A stretch of DNA of 64,000 bases from Verrucomicrobiota bacterium (GCA_002862135.1 PKCI01000038.1:1-64000); one strand, 5' to 3'. Shown: positions 26,387 through 37,007, counted from the first letter of the stretch. Translations and numbers: made by a program. Notes: a model not told the origin generated them from the sequence alone.

Positions 26387-27310
26387 TCAGTCTTTCGAGC
26401 TTTTAGGGTCCAGCGCATCGCGGAGGCCGTCGCCAAGGAAGTTGAGACCGAACAGGGTAAGCCCAAAGATGATGGCCGGATAGACAAGTAGGCCGGGATC
26501 ACTGGCCATGCGGTCAGCGCCCTCCTTGATGAGCGCACCCCAACTGGCATCTGGTGGCTGAACTCCGAGTCCAAGAAAGGAAAGGATTGCCTCGAGTCGC
26601 ATCACCGCTGGAACAGTCAGGGTTGTGTAGACTATGACCGGTCCGATCGTATTAGGGATGAGGTGACGGAACACAATTCGCCATTGTGACAGTCCGAGGC
26701 TTCGGGCTGCTTCGACGAACTCCTGGCTTTTAAGTGATATGACCTGACCGCGGACGATTCGAGCCATAGTAAGCCATTCAACCGCTCCGATACAAACGAA
26801 GAGCAACCAGAGATTATTACCGAAGTAGGTCGTAAGAATGATCACGATGATCATGAACGGCAGTGCGTATAGGATATCGACGACACGCATCATGGCGGCA
26901 TCAATCTTGCCGCCAACGTAGCCTGAGAGAGCGCCATAGATCACTCCGATAGTCAGTGAAACTGCGGTCGCAAGGAAACCGACGGCGAGCGAGACACGTC
27001 CCCCGTAGAGGATGCGTGAGAAGATATCGCGTCCGAGGTGATCACTGCCAAGCAGGTAGTAGACTTCGTCTCCACCTACGGAGGTGGCCTTGGAAAAGGC
27101 AGGTTGTGATTGCAGTTCGGGGAAGGTGGCGTTGGGATCGGGAACGAAGGAAAAGAGTGGCAGCAGGAAGCAGGTCAAAACGACTGTGACGAAGAACCAA
27201 AGACTCGTCATGGCGAGGTGATTCTTGCGCAGGCGCAGCCACGCATCACGACCGAGAGAAGATCCCCTCTCGATGGCTTTTGATTCGCGCTGATGGATGC
27301 CTGAAATCAT
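26387..27310 (-). CDS. oppC: Oligopeptide/dipeptide ABC transporter permease, OppC/DppC type
   Basis: LGSDHLGRDIFSRILYGGRVSLAVGFLAT...EAARSLGLSQWRIVFRHLIPNTIGPVIVYTTLTVPAVMRLEAILSFLGLGVQPPDASWGALI. Confidence 0.93.
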   Translation of the reverse strand: MISGIHQRESKAIERGSSLGRDAWLRLRKNHLAMTSLWFFVTVVLTCFLLPLFSFVPDPNATFPELQSQPAFSKATSVGGDEVYYLLGSDHLGRDIFSRILYGGRVSLAVGFLATAVSLTIGVIYGALSGYVGGKIDAAMMRVVDILYALPFMIIVIILTTYFGNNLWLLFVCIGAVEWLTMARIVRGQVISLKSQEFVEAARSLGLSQWRIVFRHLIPNTIGPVIVYTTLTVPAVMRLEAILSFLGLGVQPPDASWGALIKEGADRMASDPGLLVYPAIIFGLTLFGLNFLGDGLRDALDPKSSKD

Positions 27311-27319
27311 GGGGCGGGA

Positions 27320-28249
27320 TTAATTCCGTGTCTTGGTCCGCGGATCGAGCCACGCCTGGAGGACGTCGACAAGGAAATTCATGACGAGAATGAGGATGGC
27401 GAACACGGTAACTGTTCCGTTAATGAGCGTGTAGTCGCGGTTGGAAGCGGCCTTAATAAAGTGTTGTCCGAGGCCGGGGATTCCAAAGACAGTTTCAACG
27501 ACGAAGGAACCACCAATGAGCCCGGCTAGGGCTGGGCCGAGGTAGGCGACCACCGGCATGATGCCGCCGCGGAAAGCGTGCTTGAAGAGGATCTTGCCGG
27601 GAGCGACTCCCTTGGCTCTGGCGGTGCGGATAAAATCCTCGCTCAGCACATCGAGCATGCTGCCGCGAGTGAGTCGGGCGATGTAGGCCGAGTAGTAGAG
27701 CCCAAGGGTCATGGCGCCAAGGAACCAAGCCGTGCTGTTTTCCCATCCGGCGACATCGAACCACCCTAATTTCAGGGCAAAGATTTCTCCCAGCAGCGGG
27801 GCGATGACGAAAGTCGGTAAACAGATACCAATCATGGCCACGGTCATGAGGCCATAGTCGACTGAAGTGTTCCGTTTCGCCGCGGCGAAGACCCCGATAG
27901 GAACTCCGATGATGAGCGCAATGATGAGACCGATAAACCCAAGAATAAACGAGACGGGCAGGCCTTCAGAAATAACTTGTTTGACTGTGAAGCCCTTGTT
28001 GCCCAGTGAGGGGCCGAGGTCGCCCTGAATCAGTTGACCGAGGTAGAGTCCGTATTGAACCGCGAGCGGCTTATCAAATCCGTATTTTTTGTTCATCTGC
28101 TCGAGCAGGTGCTCCGGAATCGCCTTCTCATCGAGGAATGGCCCCCCCGGAGCTAGCCGGGCAAGGAAGAAAGTCAACGTGATGATACAGAGCAGGGCGA
28201 AGAGCGACTGCAGGAAACGATAAAGGACATAACGGGCAGTTTTCATCAA
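27320..28249 (-). CDS. oppB: Oligopeptide ABC transporter permease, OppB type
   Basis: RYVLYRFLQSLFALLCIITLTFFLARLAPGGPF...YGFDKPLAVQYGLYLGQLIQGDLGPSL...RLTRGSMLDVLSEDFIRTARAKGV. Confidence 0.93.
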   Translation of the reverse strand: MMKTARYVLYRFLQSLFALLCIITLTFFLARLAPGGPFLDEKAIPEHLLEQMNKKYGFDKPLAVQYGLYLGQLIQGDLGPSLGNKGFTVKQVISEGLPVSFILGFIGLIIALIIGVPIGVFAAAKRNTSVDYGLMTVAMIGICLPTFVIAPLLGEIFALKLGWFDVAGWENSTAWFLGAMTLGLYYSAYIARLTRGSMLDVLSEDFIRTARAKGVAPGKILFKHAFRGGIMPVVAYLGPALAGLIGGSFVVETVFGIPGLGQHFIKAASNRDYTLINGTVTVFAILILVMNFLVDVLQAWLDPRTKTRN

Positions 28250-29931
28250 GGCGCTGCCTCCTTGTCTGCTTCAGCGATCAGGTCGATGTGCTTGTAGGGA
28301 TGGTTATCCAGTAGAAGCGGATGCCAGTTTTTTACGTCGGGATGAATCAGGTAGGTTCGCGTGTACCAATAGATGGGGAGGATCGGCACTTCGTCGAGTA
28401 GGACCATCTCAGCTTCCCGAAGCTTTTCGTAGCGTTTCTTTGGATCGCTGATCAGTCCGCTTTCGGCCATTAGTCGATCATATTCTGCGTTCGACCAGCC
28501 GGTATTGTTGTTGGAGTCACCGCTGACCCACATGCTGAGAAAAGTATTCGGATCGACGTAGTCGCCGATCCAACCGGCCCGGGAAACTTCGTAGTCAATG
28601 TCGTGAACGGTCTGCTGGAAGACTTTCCATTCTTGGTTTTCAATCTTCACCTTCTTAATGCCGAGATGCTTCTTCCACATATCCTGAATTGCGACGGCTA
28701 TGGACTTGTGCGCTTCGGACGTGTTTATTATCACGGTGAACTCCGGAACTTCGGTCCCGGTTTCGTATCCGGCTTCGTTCAAATATTGGCGCGCCTTTTC
28801 GGGATCGAAAGCGATGACGTGGGGAGGATCGTAACCCGCCTCCGAAGGTGGAGTGAATCCGTAGGCGGGCTGCTGGCCGCCGCGTGTGACGAACTCTACG
28901 ATGGTCTTCTGGTCGATCGCATAGGCGAGCGCACGACGTAAATTTACGTTGTCGGTAGGCGTCTGCTCAACATTGCAGCGGTAGAAGTAGGAGCCGGCAT
29001 AGGTCTCTGTGCGGAGCCGCGGATCCCCGGACTCTTGGTATTTAGCGATGAGATTCTCCGGCAAAACGTAGGTGTAGTGAAGAAGTCCGTTGCGGAACGC
29101 TTTCTCTTCTGTGAAGACGTTGTCGATCGGCATGAAGTCGATGCCGTTGGGCTTCACATTGTCGGCGTCCCAGTAACGGGGGTTGCGGCGTACTTTCACG
29201 TAAGCATTGATCCGCCAGGCTTCGAGTTGGAAGGCTCCATTGCTGACATGATTACCGGGTTTCTGCCACTCGGTGTAGGGATCAGTAATTTTGCCGAATT
29301 TCTCGATGGTGGGGCCGTGAACCGGCAGCCAGGTGGTATGCTTGACAACATCCGGGAAATACGGTGTCGGTCCCTTCAAGGTGCAGATTAACTTGTAGTC
29401 CCCCTCTGCTCGCACACCGACTTTGCTGAAGTCTTCGATTTCGCCCCGATTAAAAGCTTCTGCATTCTTCAGAAAATAAAGCATCGACGAATACGGCGCG
29501 GCCATTTCGGGATGAAGGATGCGGTTGTAGGAATAGACAAAGTCATTGGCCGTGACGGGATCCCCATTTGACCAACGCGCGTCTTTCCTGAGGAAGAACG
29601 TCCATTCGGAGAAATCCTCGTTGGGCTCCCAGCGTTCCGCTACGCCGGGTTCGTGGAGCATGTCGTTCGTGGGGTGATAGGCCACCAGGCCTTCAAACAA
29701 GGCGCGGAGAATGTTAGAGTCACCCACCGAAGACACGATGTGCGGATCGAGAGCCTTGGGTTCGGCTCCATTGCCCATAATGAGAATCTTCTCGCGGGTT
29801 GCAATGTCGACCTTCGACTCCCTGCCGCATCCACCAGCGGTGAAAAGAAGCGTAATGCCGAAAGCAGGACCTAGCAGGGTTAGGTGCTTGGGATAACCCT
29901 GTTGGGTTCTGTCCTTCGATTGGCGACTCAT
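28246..29931 (-). CDS. oppA: Oligopeptide ABC transporter substrate-binding lipoprotein (SBP_bac_5)
   Basis: Lipobox LLFTAGGCG; GAEPKALDPHIVSSVGDSNILRALFEGLVAY...WTFFLRKDARWSNGDPVTANDFVYSYNRI; overlaps oppB by 4 nt. Confidence 0.93.
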   Translation of the reverse strand: MSRQSKDRTQQGYPKHLTLLGPAFGITLLFTAGGCGRESKVDIATREKILIMGNGAEPKALDPHIVSSVGDSNILRALFEGLVAYHPTNDMLHEPGVAERWEPNEDFSEWTFFLRKDARWSNGDPVTANDFVYSYNRILHPEMAAPYSSMLYFLKNAEAFNRGEIEDFSKVGVRAEGDYKLICTLKGPTPYFPDVVKHTTWLPVHGPTIEKFGKITDPYTEWQKPGNHVSNGAFQLEAWRINAYVKVRRNPRYWDADNVKPNGIDFMPIDNVFTEEKAFRNGLLHYTYVLPENLIAKYQESGDPRLRTETYAGSYFYRCNVEQTPTDNVNLRRALAYAIDQKTIVEFVTRGGQQPAYGFTPPSEAGYDPPHVIAFDPEKARQYLNEAGYETGTEVPEFTVIINTSEAHKSIAVAIQDMWKKHLGIKKVKIENQEWKVFQQTVHDIDYEVSRAGWIGDYVDPNTFLSMWVSGDSNNNTGWSNAEYDRLMAESGLISDPKKRYEKLREAEMVLLDEVPILPIYWYTRTYLIHPDVKNWHPLLLDNHPYKHIDLIAEADKEAAP

Positions 29932-30163
29932 GCGGCAAGCTAGTGTTTGCTAGGGCGGCTCGCCTTGCAACGCAGAAATGGGCGTGAAAGGGGGGGGATG
30001 ACCCGACTACAGACAAACGGTGAATCTGTAATTCTTCATGCGTTGACCCTCATGCTATCTCCTTGGGCCTCACTTAAAATTTCTATGAACAACTGGCATT
30101 ATGTGAATTCTGCTGATAATCAGAACCAGGCACTGTGATATTGGCGAGTGTGTTAGGGAAAAG

Positions 30164-31324
30164 TCAGTTTCCACCACCGGCGGTAATGGTAACGCCGGCG
30201 CGGCCGGCTCCCCTGGCCGCGTTGATACCTTCTTGGATCGCCACAGCTTGGCCGGCGGTGACGAGGACGCCTTCGGTATATTCCTTGAGTTTGGTCCACA
30301 CGGTGCGTGGCACCCAGACTATGTCGCCGCCCTCAAGCGACAAGTCGGGTTCCCTGCCCCTCATGACGGTATCAATATTGACGACAGCGACCTTTGGGTC
30401 GCGGGTGCCGCCCCGTAGAATGAGTGCCTTGGATTTGACAGCATCCTTGTCAACGCCACCGGCAGAAGCGACAGCAGTCAGCAGAGTAATGCCTTCCTCA
30501 TACAAAACCGGACCCGGGGCGATGACCTCGCCAAGCACATAGATGGAGCGCGAGGTGAGGGAGGGGATAAAAAGGTAATCGCCCGGCTGGATGTAGACAT
30601 TCTGAGACATGTCCCCGTTCCGAATGAGGGCGTCGAAATCAACCGGGACGAGGTTGCCGTTGCGGATCAGAATGGAACGTTTCAGGTCGGCTGCCTCGGG
30701 GTTGCCGACTTCGTTGTTCTGATCGTAGGAGAGAAGGCCACCACTTTGGGAAATCGCATCGATTACGGTGGTAGGTTTCTGTATGGGGAAGGCGCCCGGG
30801 GTGCGGACCTGGCCCAGCAGCCAGAAGCGCTGGCTGTCGGCGTTTGCCACATTCACCGAGACAACCGGATTGACGTAGTCATTGACGAGCCGTTCGGATA
30901 GAATTTTGGAAATCTCGGTGATCGTCATGCCCTTCACGTTGACGCCGTCAGCAACGTCATAGTAGAGCATACCGTCGGGGAGTACCCGGGTGGTTCTGCG
31001 TGTGTCAGCGAGTTCGGCCACTTCAATATCAAGGGTGTCGCCAGGGCCCACCTGATAGGATCCGGAAGGCTTTTGAAGGCAGGCCGGGTCAATCTTCTTA
31101 TCGAAGTGAAGTTGCTGGAAATCTGGCTCGGCCGGGATGCGGTTGATTGCTTCGTCAACGGACAGGATTTCATCGATGGTTTCCTGATCCTCGTCATAGA
31201 GTGCGGCATGGGTTTGGAACTCACGATCAGCCGGCCAGGTCTGGACGCAGCCGGTCATGCCTGCAGCCAGCAGTAGCAGTCCAAGTTGGAATAAAACGCC
31301 AAAACGGAATTTCATGAGAAACAA
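30164..31324 (-). CDS. Polysaccharide export (Wza-like, SLBB) lipoprotein
   Basis: Lipobox LLAAGMTGC; YQVGPGDTLDIEVAELADTRRTTRVLPDGMLYY...VYIQPGDYLFIPS. Confidence 0.9.
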   Translation of the reverse strand: MFLMKFRFGVLFQLGLLLLAAGMTGCVQTWPADREFQTHAALYDEDQETIDEILSVDEAINRIPAEPDFQQLHFDKKIDPACLQKPSGSYQVGPGDTLDIEVAELADTRRTTRVLPDGMLYYDVADGVNVKGMTITEISKILSERLVNDYVNPVVSVNVANADSQRFWLLGQVRTPGAFPIQKPTTVIDAISQSGGLLSYDQNNEVGNPEAADLKRSILIRNGNLVPVDFDALIRNGDMSQNVYIQPGDYLFIPSLTSRSIYVLGEVIAPGPVLYEEGITLLTAVASAGGVDKDAVKSKALILRGGTRDPKVAVVNIDTVMRGREPDLSLEGGDIVWVPRTVWTKLKEYTEGVLVTAGQAVAIQEGINAARGAGRAGVTITAGGGN

Positions 31325-31341
31325 AACCGAAAATCGGCGGA

Positions 31342-32445
31342 TCAGTCAGTCAGTGGCACGAAGTTATTCACGATGCTCTCGGTGGTAACGGTCTGTAGGA
31401 AGACAAAGATGGCACTGTCGAGGGCGCGCTCGACCAGTTCAAAAGGACGCTCATTAACGAAAACGATATCGCGATTCTCAAGGGTGATGTCCTTGGTGCG
31501 TCCGGCGAGAATGTCTTTAATGTTGACGATATGAGTTTCGGGCTCATGGATGCTGCCACGTATCACGAGCACTTTGATCTGGTAGGCGTTGCGGTCAAAG
31601 CCTCCGGCTTCGGCAATGGCCTGAGCTACCGTGAGGCGCACGGGCATCTTGAAACGACCGGGGCGGGCCACAGCTCCGAGAACGTAGATCTCGTTTTTCA
31701 GGTTCGAGGCAACGTAGATATAATCGTCGGGCTCCAGATAAGCGTTCTGGCTGAGATCGCCACGATAATAGAGACTGGCAAGGTCGATATCCAGCTTTCG
31801 GCCGTTTCGAGCGACGAAAGAACGCTGTAAGTCAGCAAGTTCGAACGCGGAGCCGCGGACGTTGTTGGTTTCGATGCCCTTGGCCAGAGAGATCGCTTCG
31901 AGGACGGAGGTGGGTCGATCGAGGGGATAGCTCCCAGGACTGCGAACGCGGCCAATGATGGAAAATTCCTTACTCGCCACGTCGAAGGGGGAAACGATGA
32001 CTTTGACGTCTTTATGGAACATAGAGAGTTCCTGCTCTATTAGATCGCGAAGTTCATCCGGAGTAAGACCGTCCGCCTGTACGGCCACTGCCTGCAGAAA
32101 GCTGACGGTTCCGTCCGGAGCGATCTGAACGTTTTCGCGGCTCAGGTCAGGGCGATCATAGACCGAAAAATTCAAGGTATCCCCGGGCCCGAGAGTATAG
32201 CGGGTTTGCCAGGCGGGAATGCCGGTTCCGAAGATGCGCGGGCGTTCGACTTTAGCCAGGATTGTCGCCGGAACAGGGGAGGCTGAAGGATCCTCTACAG
32301 GAGAAAGGTCCTCCCAATAATCAGAAGCCTGATTGGTGAGGCTTCTACCACGCAAACGCTGGTCCTGAGCCTGCAGATAGAGGCACAGAAAAATTGCGAA
32401 CACGGAGATTGAAATGAAGCGGAACATCGCGTGATATTTCACCAT
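31342..32445 (-). CDS. Second polysaccharide export (SLBB) protein
   Basis: YTLGPGDTLNFSVYDRPDLSRENVQIAPDGTVSFLQA...AYLEPDDYIYVASNLKNEIYVLGAVARPG. Confidence 0.9.
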   Translation of the reverse strand: MVKYHAMFRFISISVFAIFLCLYLQAQDQRLRGRSLTNQASDYWEDLSPVEDPSASPVPATILAKVERPRIFGTGIPAWQTRYTLGPGDTLNFSVYDRPDLSRENVQIAPDGTVSFLQAVAVQADGLTPDELRDLIEQELSMFHKDVKVIVSPFDVASKEFSIIGRVRSPGSYPLDRPTSVLEAISLAKGIETNNVRGSAFELADLQRSFVARNGRKLDIDLASLYYRGDLSQNAYLEPDDYIYVASNLKNEIYVLGAVARPGRFKMPVRLTVAQAIAEAGGFDRNAYQIKVLVIRGSIHEPETHIVNIKDILAGRTKDITLENRDIVFVNERPFELVERALDSAIFVFLQTVTTESIVNNFVPLTD

Positions 32446-32662
32446 TCTTAATTATTAATTGTTCGATTTTATTATAAAAATTATAATAATCAAGTGTATT
32501 GGTTTTGAATTTCTGCAAGGGATACATTGGACTGCGAGAATCGCTTGTGCGTGAAAGCGAAAGCAGGGAATGAAAATCGGTTGATTTTTTGGAAAAAAAT
32601 GAAACAATGGCTCGAAACATGCTAAGGTCCGCGAGAACCCCCCGTAAGCCGGGTCACCTAGC

Positions 32663-34072
32663 ATGGCGGAACAGCGATTTGACCAGTTTCAGTCTCTTCA
32701 GCAGCAGCAGACCATTGCGCCGCAGATGCAGCAAAGTTTGCAATTGCTGCAAACTCCTACCCTCGAACTTCGCCACTTGGTTCAACAGGAGATGGTGGAA
32801 AACCCCACTCTGGAGGAGGAATCGACAGAGGTTTCACTTGAAGATGCCAGTTCTCCGTCGGAGGACGACGATTTTGAAAAGGAATTCGCTGAGCTGTCCC
32901 AGCTTGACGAGGAGTGGCGCGAGTACATGGCCCAGTCCCGCATGTCGGCGCCTCGCCGTGACGATGCGGAGGCGAAGCATCAGTTCGTCATGGACTCGAT
33001 CGTCGAGCCGATTACGCTTCAGGAGCACCTCCTCAACCAGCTCAGCACTTCAGACACTTTCGGCGATAAACGGGAGCTAGCAGCGACGCTGATCGGTAAT
33101 ATTGACGAGAACGGATTTCTCCAGGTCGACCTCGAAGACATGAGCTTCGACATGGGTATTCCCTACGGTGATCTAACTGATGCCCGTAAAATCATTCAGG
33201 GGTTTGATCCGGTTGGAGTCGGGGCAGTGGATCTTCGGGAATGCCTGCTGATCCAGTTGGAGCGTCTTGGAAAACATCACAGCCTCGAATATCGCGTGGT
33301 GGATCATCACCTCGACGATCTGGCCCGAAAGCGATATCCGCAGATTGCGAAGCGCCTCAGCGTGGCGCCTGAACAGATCACCAAAGCGGCGGGATTTATC
33401 GCGACTTTAGATCCGCGCCCGGGAAGCAGGTTCGGTGGAGATACTAACACCTATGTCAGTCCGGACGTGAACGTGGAACGAATCGGTGGCAAATGGATCG
33501 TGACAATGAACAATGATCAAGTTCCGCGCCTGCGAATCAGTAACGCCTACAAAGATCTCATGGCAAGTGGTGATGGACGCGAAGCTCGTTCCTACATTCG
33601 GGAAAAGATCCGGGCCGGAAGGTTTCTCATCAAGAGTATTCATCAGCGTCAGCAGACAATCCAGTCGATCGCGACGGAGATCGTGAAGCGACAACAGGAG
33701 TTTCTCGAATACGGTCCCTCCAAGCTCAAGCCGATGAACATGGCCCAAGTAGCCGACGAGGTTGGCGTTCACGAAACGACGGTGAGTCGCGCCGTCTCAG
33801 GCAAATACATGTCGACGCCCCACGGGGTATTCGAAATGAAGTATTTCTTCACCACCGGATACGAAACAGAGGACGGAGAGTCGATGAGTAATACTAGTGT
33901 GAAGCAATCGCTGGCTGACCTAGTGGCGGATGAGGACCCGAAGAAGCCCTTCAGTGATCAGAAGATCGTAGAAGAGTTGGGCAAAAAGGGAATCAAGATT
34001 GCGCGGCGCACGGTGGCAAAATATCGGGAGGAGCTCAATATCCTACCCAGTCACATGCGCCGGAGTTACTGA
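32663..34072 (+). CDS. rpoN: RNA polymerase sigma-54 factor
   Basis: Q-rich N-terminus QQQQTIAPQMQQSLQLLQTPTLELRHLVQQEMVENPTLEE; MAQVADEVGVHETTVSRAVSGKYMSTPHGVFEMKYFF; RpoN box ARRTVAKYREELNI. Confidence 0.97.
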   Translation: MAEQRFDQFQSLQQQQTIAPQMQQSLQLLQTPTLELRHLVQQEMVENPTLEEESTEVSLEDASSPSEDDDFEKEFAELSQLDEEWREYMAQSRMSAPRRDDAEAKHQFVMDSIVEPITLQEHLLNQLSTSDTFGDKRELAATLIGNIDENGFLQVDLEDMSFDMGIPYGDLTDARKIIQGFDPVGVGAVDLRECLLIQLERLGKHHSLEYRVVDHHLDDLARKRYPQIAKRLSVAPEQITKAAGFIATLDPRPGSRFGGDTNTYVSPDVNVERIGGKWIVTMNNDQVPRLRISNAYKDLMASGDGREARSYIREKIRAGRFLIKSIHQRQQTIQSIATEIVKRQQEFLEYGPSKLKPMNMAQVADEVGVHETTVSRAVSGKYMSTPHGVFEMKYFFTTGYETEDGESMSNTSVKQSLADLVADEDPKKPFSDQKIVEELGKKGIKIARRTVAKYREELNILPSHMRRSY

Positions 34073-34155
34073 GTAAAGCTCGGCTGCGGCGGAATCGGGC
34101 ATTCCTTAACTGGCGCGATTGTTGCAAGTTGGGTGATTGAAAAGGGGAGAGCCCT

Positions 34156-35511
34156 TTGGCAGATTTCGTCCGAATGAATTTCCCAATCGCTTTTTTCGCC
34201 CTCACCGTAGTCCTCGGAGCTAACCTCCAAGCGGAAGACTGGCCCAATTTCCAGGGGCCCTCTCGAACCGGTGTCTCCGCTGAAACTGGGCTCAATCTGT
34301 CCGGTTGGGATATGAAAGCACCCGAGATCTTCTGGGAAAAGGAGCTCAACGAAGGTTTTGGCGGTGCGGCTATTGCGGGCGATGAGGTTTTCCTGGTTGA
34401 TCGTGACCTCGGCGAGCGGGACCATGTCCTCTGCCTTTCTCTCGAAGACGGTTCAGAGAAGTGGCGTTTCACTTTTGACTACGCCGGTAAGCTGTCTTTC
34501 CATGGCAGCCGTGGCACTCCCCTGGTTGAGAACGATGCCGTCTACTATGTGAGTGGTTTCGGCCAGGTGTTCCGCATCAACCGCAAAACACAGCAGCGGG
34601 ATTGGATGGTTTCGATCCAGGATGAATACGGCTCACCTCCGCCGAAGTGGGGTTGGGCTCAAAGTGTGGTTTCGGTAGGGAATGTCCTTGTTGTTCCGGC
34701 CATGAGCGACGAAGTTGGCCTTATCGGTCTCGACAAGAAGACTGGTAAGGAGCTCTGGAAGACCGAAGGTTTTGGTGACTCTCACTCTACACCCACTGTT
34801 TTGAATCTCCACGGAGTTGAGCAGGTCGTTTTTGTGGCTACGATGCGCGACGGCGATGACGGAACCGGCATAACCCTGAGTGTGCTTCCCGAAACGGGTG
34901 AGGTGCTCTGGAAGACGGACATCTACTTCAACAAAATCCCGATTCCGTTTGCGACCAAGGTCACTGAAGAGCTTGTTTGGCTGACCGGTGGCTACGATTG
35001 CGGCAGTTGCATGGTTAAGGTTCGAAATGATGGCGGTTACTGGACCGTGGAGAAAGTTTTCGACAAGATTGAGGGAACTCAGATTCATCCGCCCTTCGTG
35101 ATCGGGGAGCACATCTATTTCCTTGCCAACGAAAACAGCAATCACAAAGGCGAAGCTCGCCAGAAGGGTGGACTGGCTTGCATGGATTTTAATGGCAAGA
35201 TTCTCTGGCACACCGGCGAGGAACCATTCATGGGGCGCGGTAACATGATCCTCGTCGACGGACATCTTCTCATCCAGGACGGTGAAGTTGGCTATCTCCG
35301 TTCCGTGGCGCCTTCTCCGGATGGTTACCAGGAAGAGGGCATGTTGGATGTTTTCGGCAAGAAAGCCGAGGTCGACGAGCAGATCGCCAAACAGGAAGGT
35401 CGTGCCGTCATCAAGATGCCCGAATTCAAGTTCTGGAGTCCCATGGCTCTCAGCGACGGCCGCCTCATTATGCGTGGGCAAACTGTTCTGAAGTGTGTCG
35501 ATCTTCGCTGA
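34156..35511 (+). CDS. PQQ-like beta-propeller (BamB-like) secreted protein
   Basis: Signal peptide; DWPNFQGPSRTGVSAETGL; propeller strands SEKWRFTFDYAGKL, KTGKELWKTEGFGDSHSTPTVL. Start may be at 34174. Confidence 0.87.
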   Translation: MADFVRMNFPIAFFALTVVLGANLQAEDWPNFQGPSRTGVSAETGLNLSGWDMKAPEIFWEKELNEGFGGAAIAGDEVFLVDRDLGERDHVLCLSLEDGSEKWRFTFDYAGKLSFHGSRGTPLVENDAVYYVSGFGQVFRINRKTQQRDWMVSIQDEYGSPPPKWGWAQSVVSVGNVLVVPAMSDEVGLIGLDKKTGKELWKTEGFGDSHSTPTVLNLHGVEQVVFVATMRDGDDGTGITLSVLPETGEVLWKTDIYFNKIPIPFATKVTEELVWLTGGYDCGSCMVKVRNDGGYWTVEKVFDKIEGTQIHPPFVIGEHIYFLANENSNHKGEARQKGGLACMDFNGKILWHTGEEPFMGRGNMILVDGHLLIQDGEVGYLRSVAPSPDGYQEEGMLDVFGKKAEVDEQIAKQEGRAVIKMPEFKFWSPMALSDGRLIMRGQTVLKCVDLR

Positions 35512-35942
35512 GCCGCTGCTTGATGTGAATTGTCGATCAGGCTCTTCCCCTCCGGATGGCGGGTGCTCTCTCTCTGTCGCCGAAAGCGGGCTAGCTCTTC
35601 GGGGAGCGGTATATTAAAGCGAGAGGAATTCCGGATCTAGAATTCCCCATTTCATCGATATAAACTGATGCCATGTTCTGGCTCCGTGCGCTTCTCTTTA
35701 CCGCACTTCCACACGAAAGAATTTCTCAAATGCGTTCCGGACTTGTCCACCCATCTGAAGGAATTGCCAGGTATCAGTCGTGAGGCGACCCACGAGGCGG
35801 AGAATTCGATTCACGGTCGTGAAGCCGCTGATGCCACGATACGGGCAGCGGATTGAGGGGTAGATGAATGGAAAATCGACCTGTGGACCAATTGTGATGC
35901 CTCAAAATTGGACTTCTGTCCGTATTAGCCTATCGAGACAAT

Positions 35943-37007
35943 TTGTCGGACGAAAACATGATAACAGAGGACCTCATTCGCGAAAAACTTGGAGAAGTCA
36001 GCTACCCGGGCTTTAGCCGGGATATTGTGTCATTCGGATTGGTGAAAGGTGTCGTCATCGACGGAGATGACGTGACGGTTCAGATCAGTCTCGCCACGCG
36101 CGATCCCAACATTCCGCGCGGGATCCATGAAGGGATCGAATCTGTGCTCAATGCAGTCGAGGGTATCGGCAAGGTGTCGATCGACTTTGATATCCAAGAC
36201 CCACCCGAGCCCGTGACGGGTGGTGATCCGTCGGCCGGTCAGTCCAGCATCCCCGGCGTGAAGAAGATCATCGCCGTAGCCAGCGGAAAAGGTGGTGTTG
36301 GGAAATCAACGGTGTCCACCAACCTGGCCATCGCGTTGAGTAAAGCTGGGGCCAAGGTGGGGCTGTGCGATTGTGACCTTTACGGGCCTTCAGTGGCTTT
36401 GATGTTGGGTGCTGCAGACATGCAGCCCATGGCCACGGAACAGAATGAGATCATTCCCATCGAGGCCCATGGGATTAAGGCGATCTCAATGGGATTTCTT
36501 CTCAGTGATGACTCTCCGGTGATTGTGCGCGGTCCGCTCGCGACCCGCTACACTCAGCAGTTTCTCCGCCAGTGTGTCTGGGGTGAACTGGACTATCTCA
36601 TTCTCGACCTTCCTCCCGGGACTGGTGATATCCAGCTGACCATTTCCCAGACTGTGGCCGTGGACGCAGCGGTAGTGGTGACCACGCCCCAAGAGGTTGC
36701 TTTGATCGATGCCCGAAAGGCTGCCAGCATGTTTGAGAAGGTTAATGTGCCAATCGCCGGAATTGTCGAAAACATGGCCTGGTTTGAGTGCGATCTGGGA
36801 ACTCGTTACTACATTTTCGGCGAAGGGGGAGGCACCCGTGAAGCGGATCGTCTTGGAGTGCCGCTTCTCGGGCAGATTCCCCTCGATCCGCCTACACGCC
36901 AGCACGCCGATGAAGGACAACCGGTTGCGACTCTCGACTCGAAAGAGAGTTCGATTTCGGCTGCGTTCGCCGATCTTGCCGGGATGGTGAAGACGTTGTT
37001 GAACTAA
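35943..37007 (+). CDS. Mrp/NBP35-family iron-sulfur cluster carrier ATPase
   Basis: KKIIAVASGKGGVGKSTVSTNLAIALSKAGAKVGLCDCDLYGPSVALMLG; LILDLPPGTGDIQLTISQTV; N-terminal DUF59-like domain. TTG start, or ATG at 35958. Confidence 0.95.
   Translation: MSDENMITEDLIREKLGEVSYPGFSRDIVSFGLVKGVVIDGDDVTVQISLATRDPNIPRGIHEGIESVLNAVEGIGKVSIDFDIQDPPEPVTGGDPSAGQSSIPGVKKIIAVASGKGGVGKSTVSTNLAIALSKAGAKVGLCDCDLYGPSVALMLGAADMQPMATEQNEIIPIEAHGIKAISMGFLLSDDSPVIVRGPLATRYTQQFLRQCVWGELDYLILDLPPGTGDIQLTISQTVAVDAAVVVTTPQEVALIDARKAASMFEKVNVPIAGIVENMAWFECDLGTRYYIFGEGGGTREADRLGVPLLGQIPLDPPTRQHADEGQPVATLDSKESSISAAFADLAGMVKTLLN

Noticed and set aside
34633-35481. 282-aa reverse ORF inside the PQQ-like gene
   Set aside because: Antisense shadow; the forward frame has signal peptide and repeated propeller motifs.
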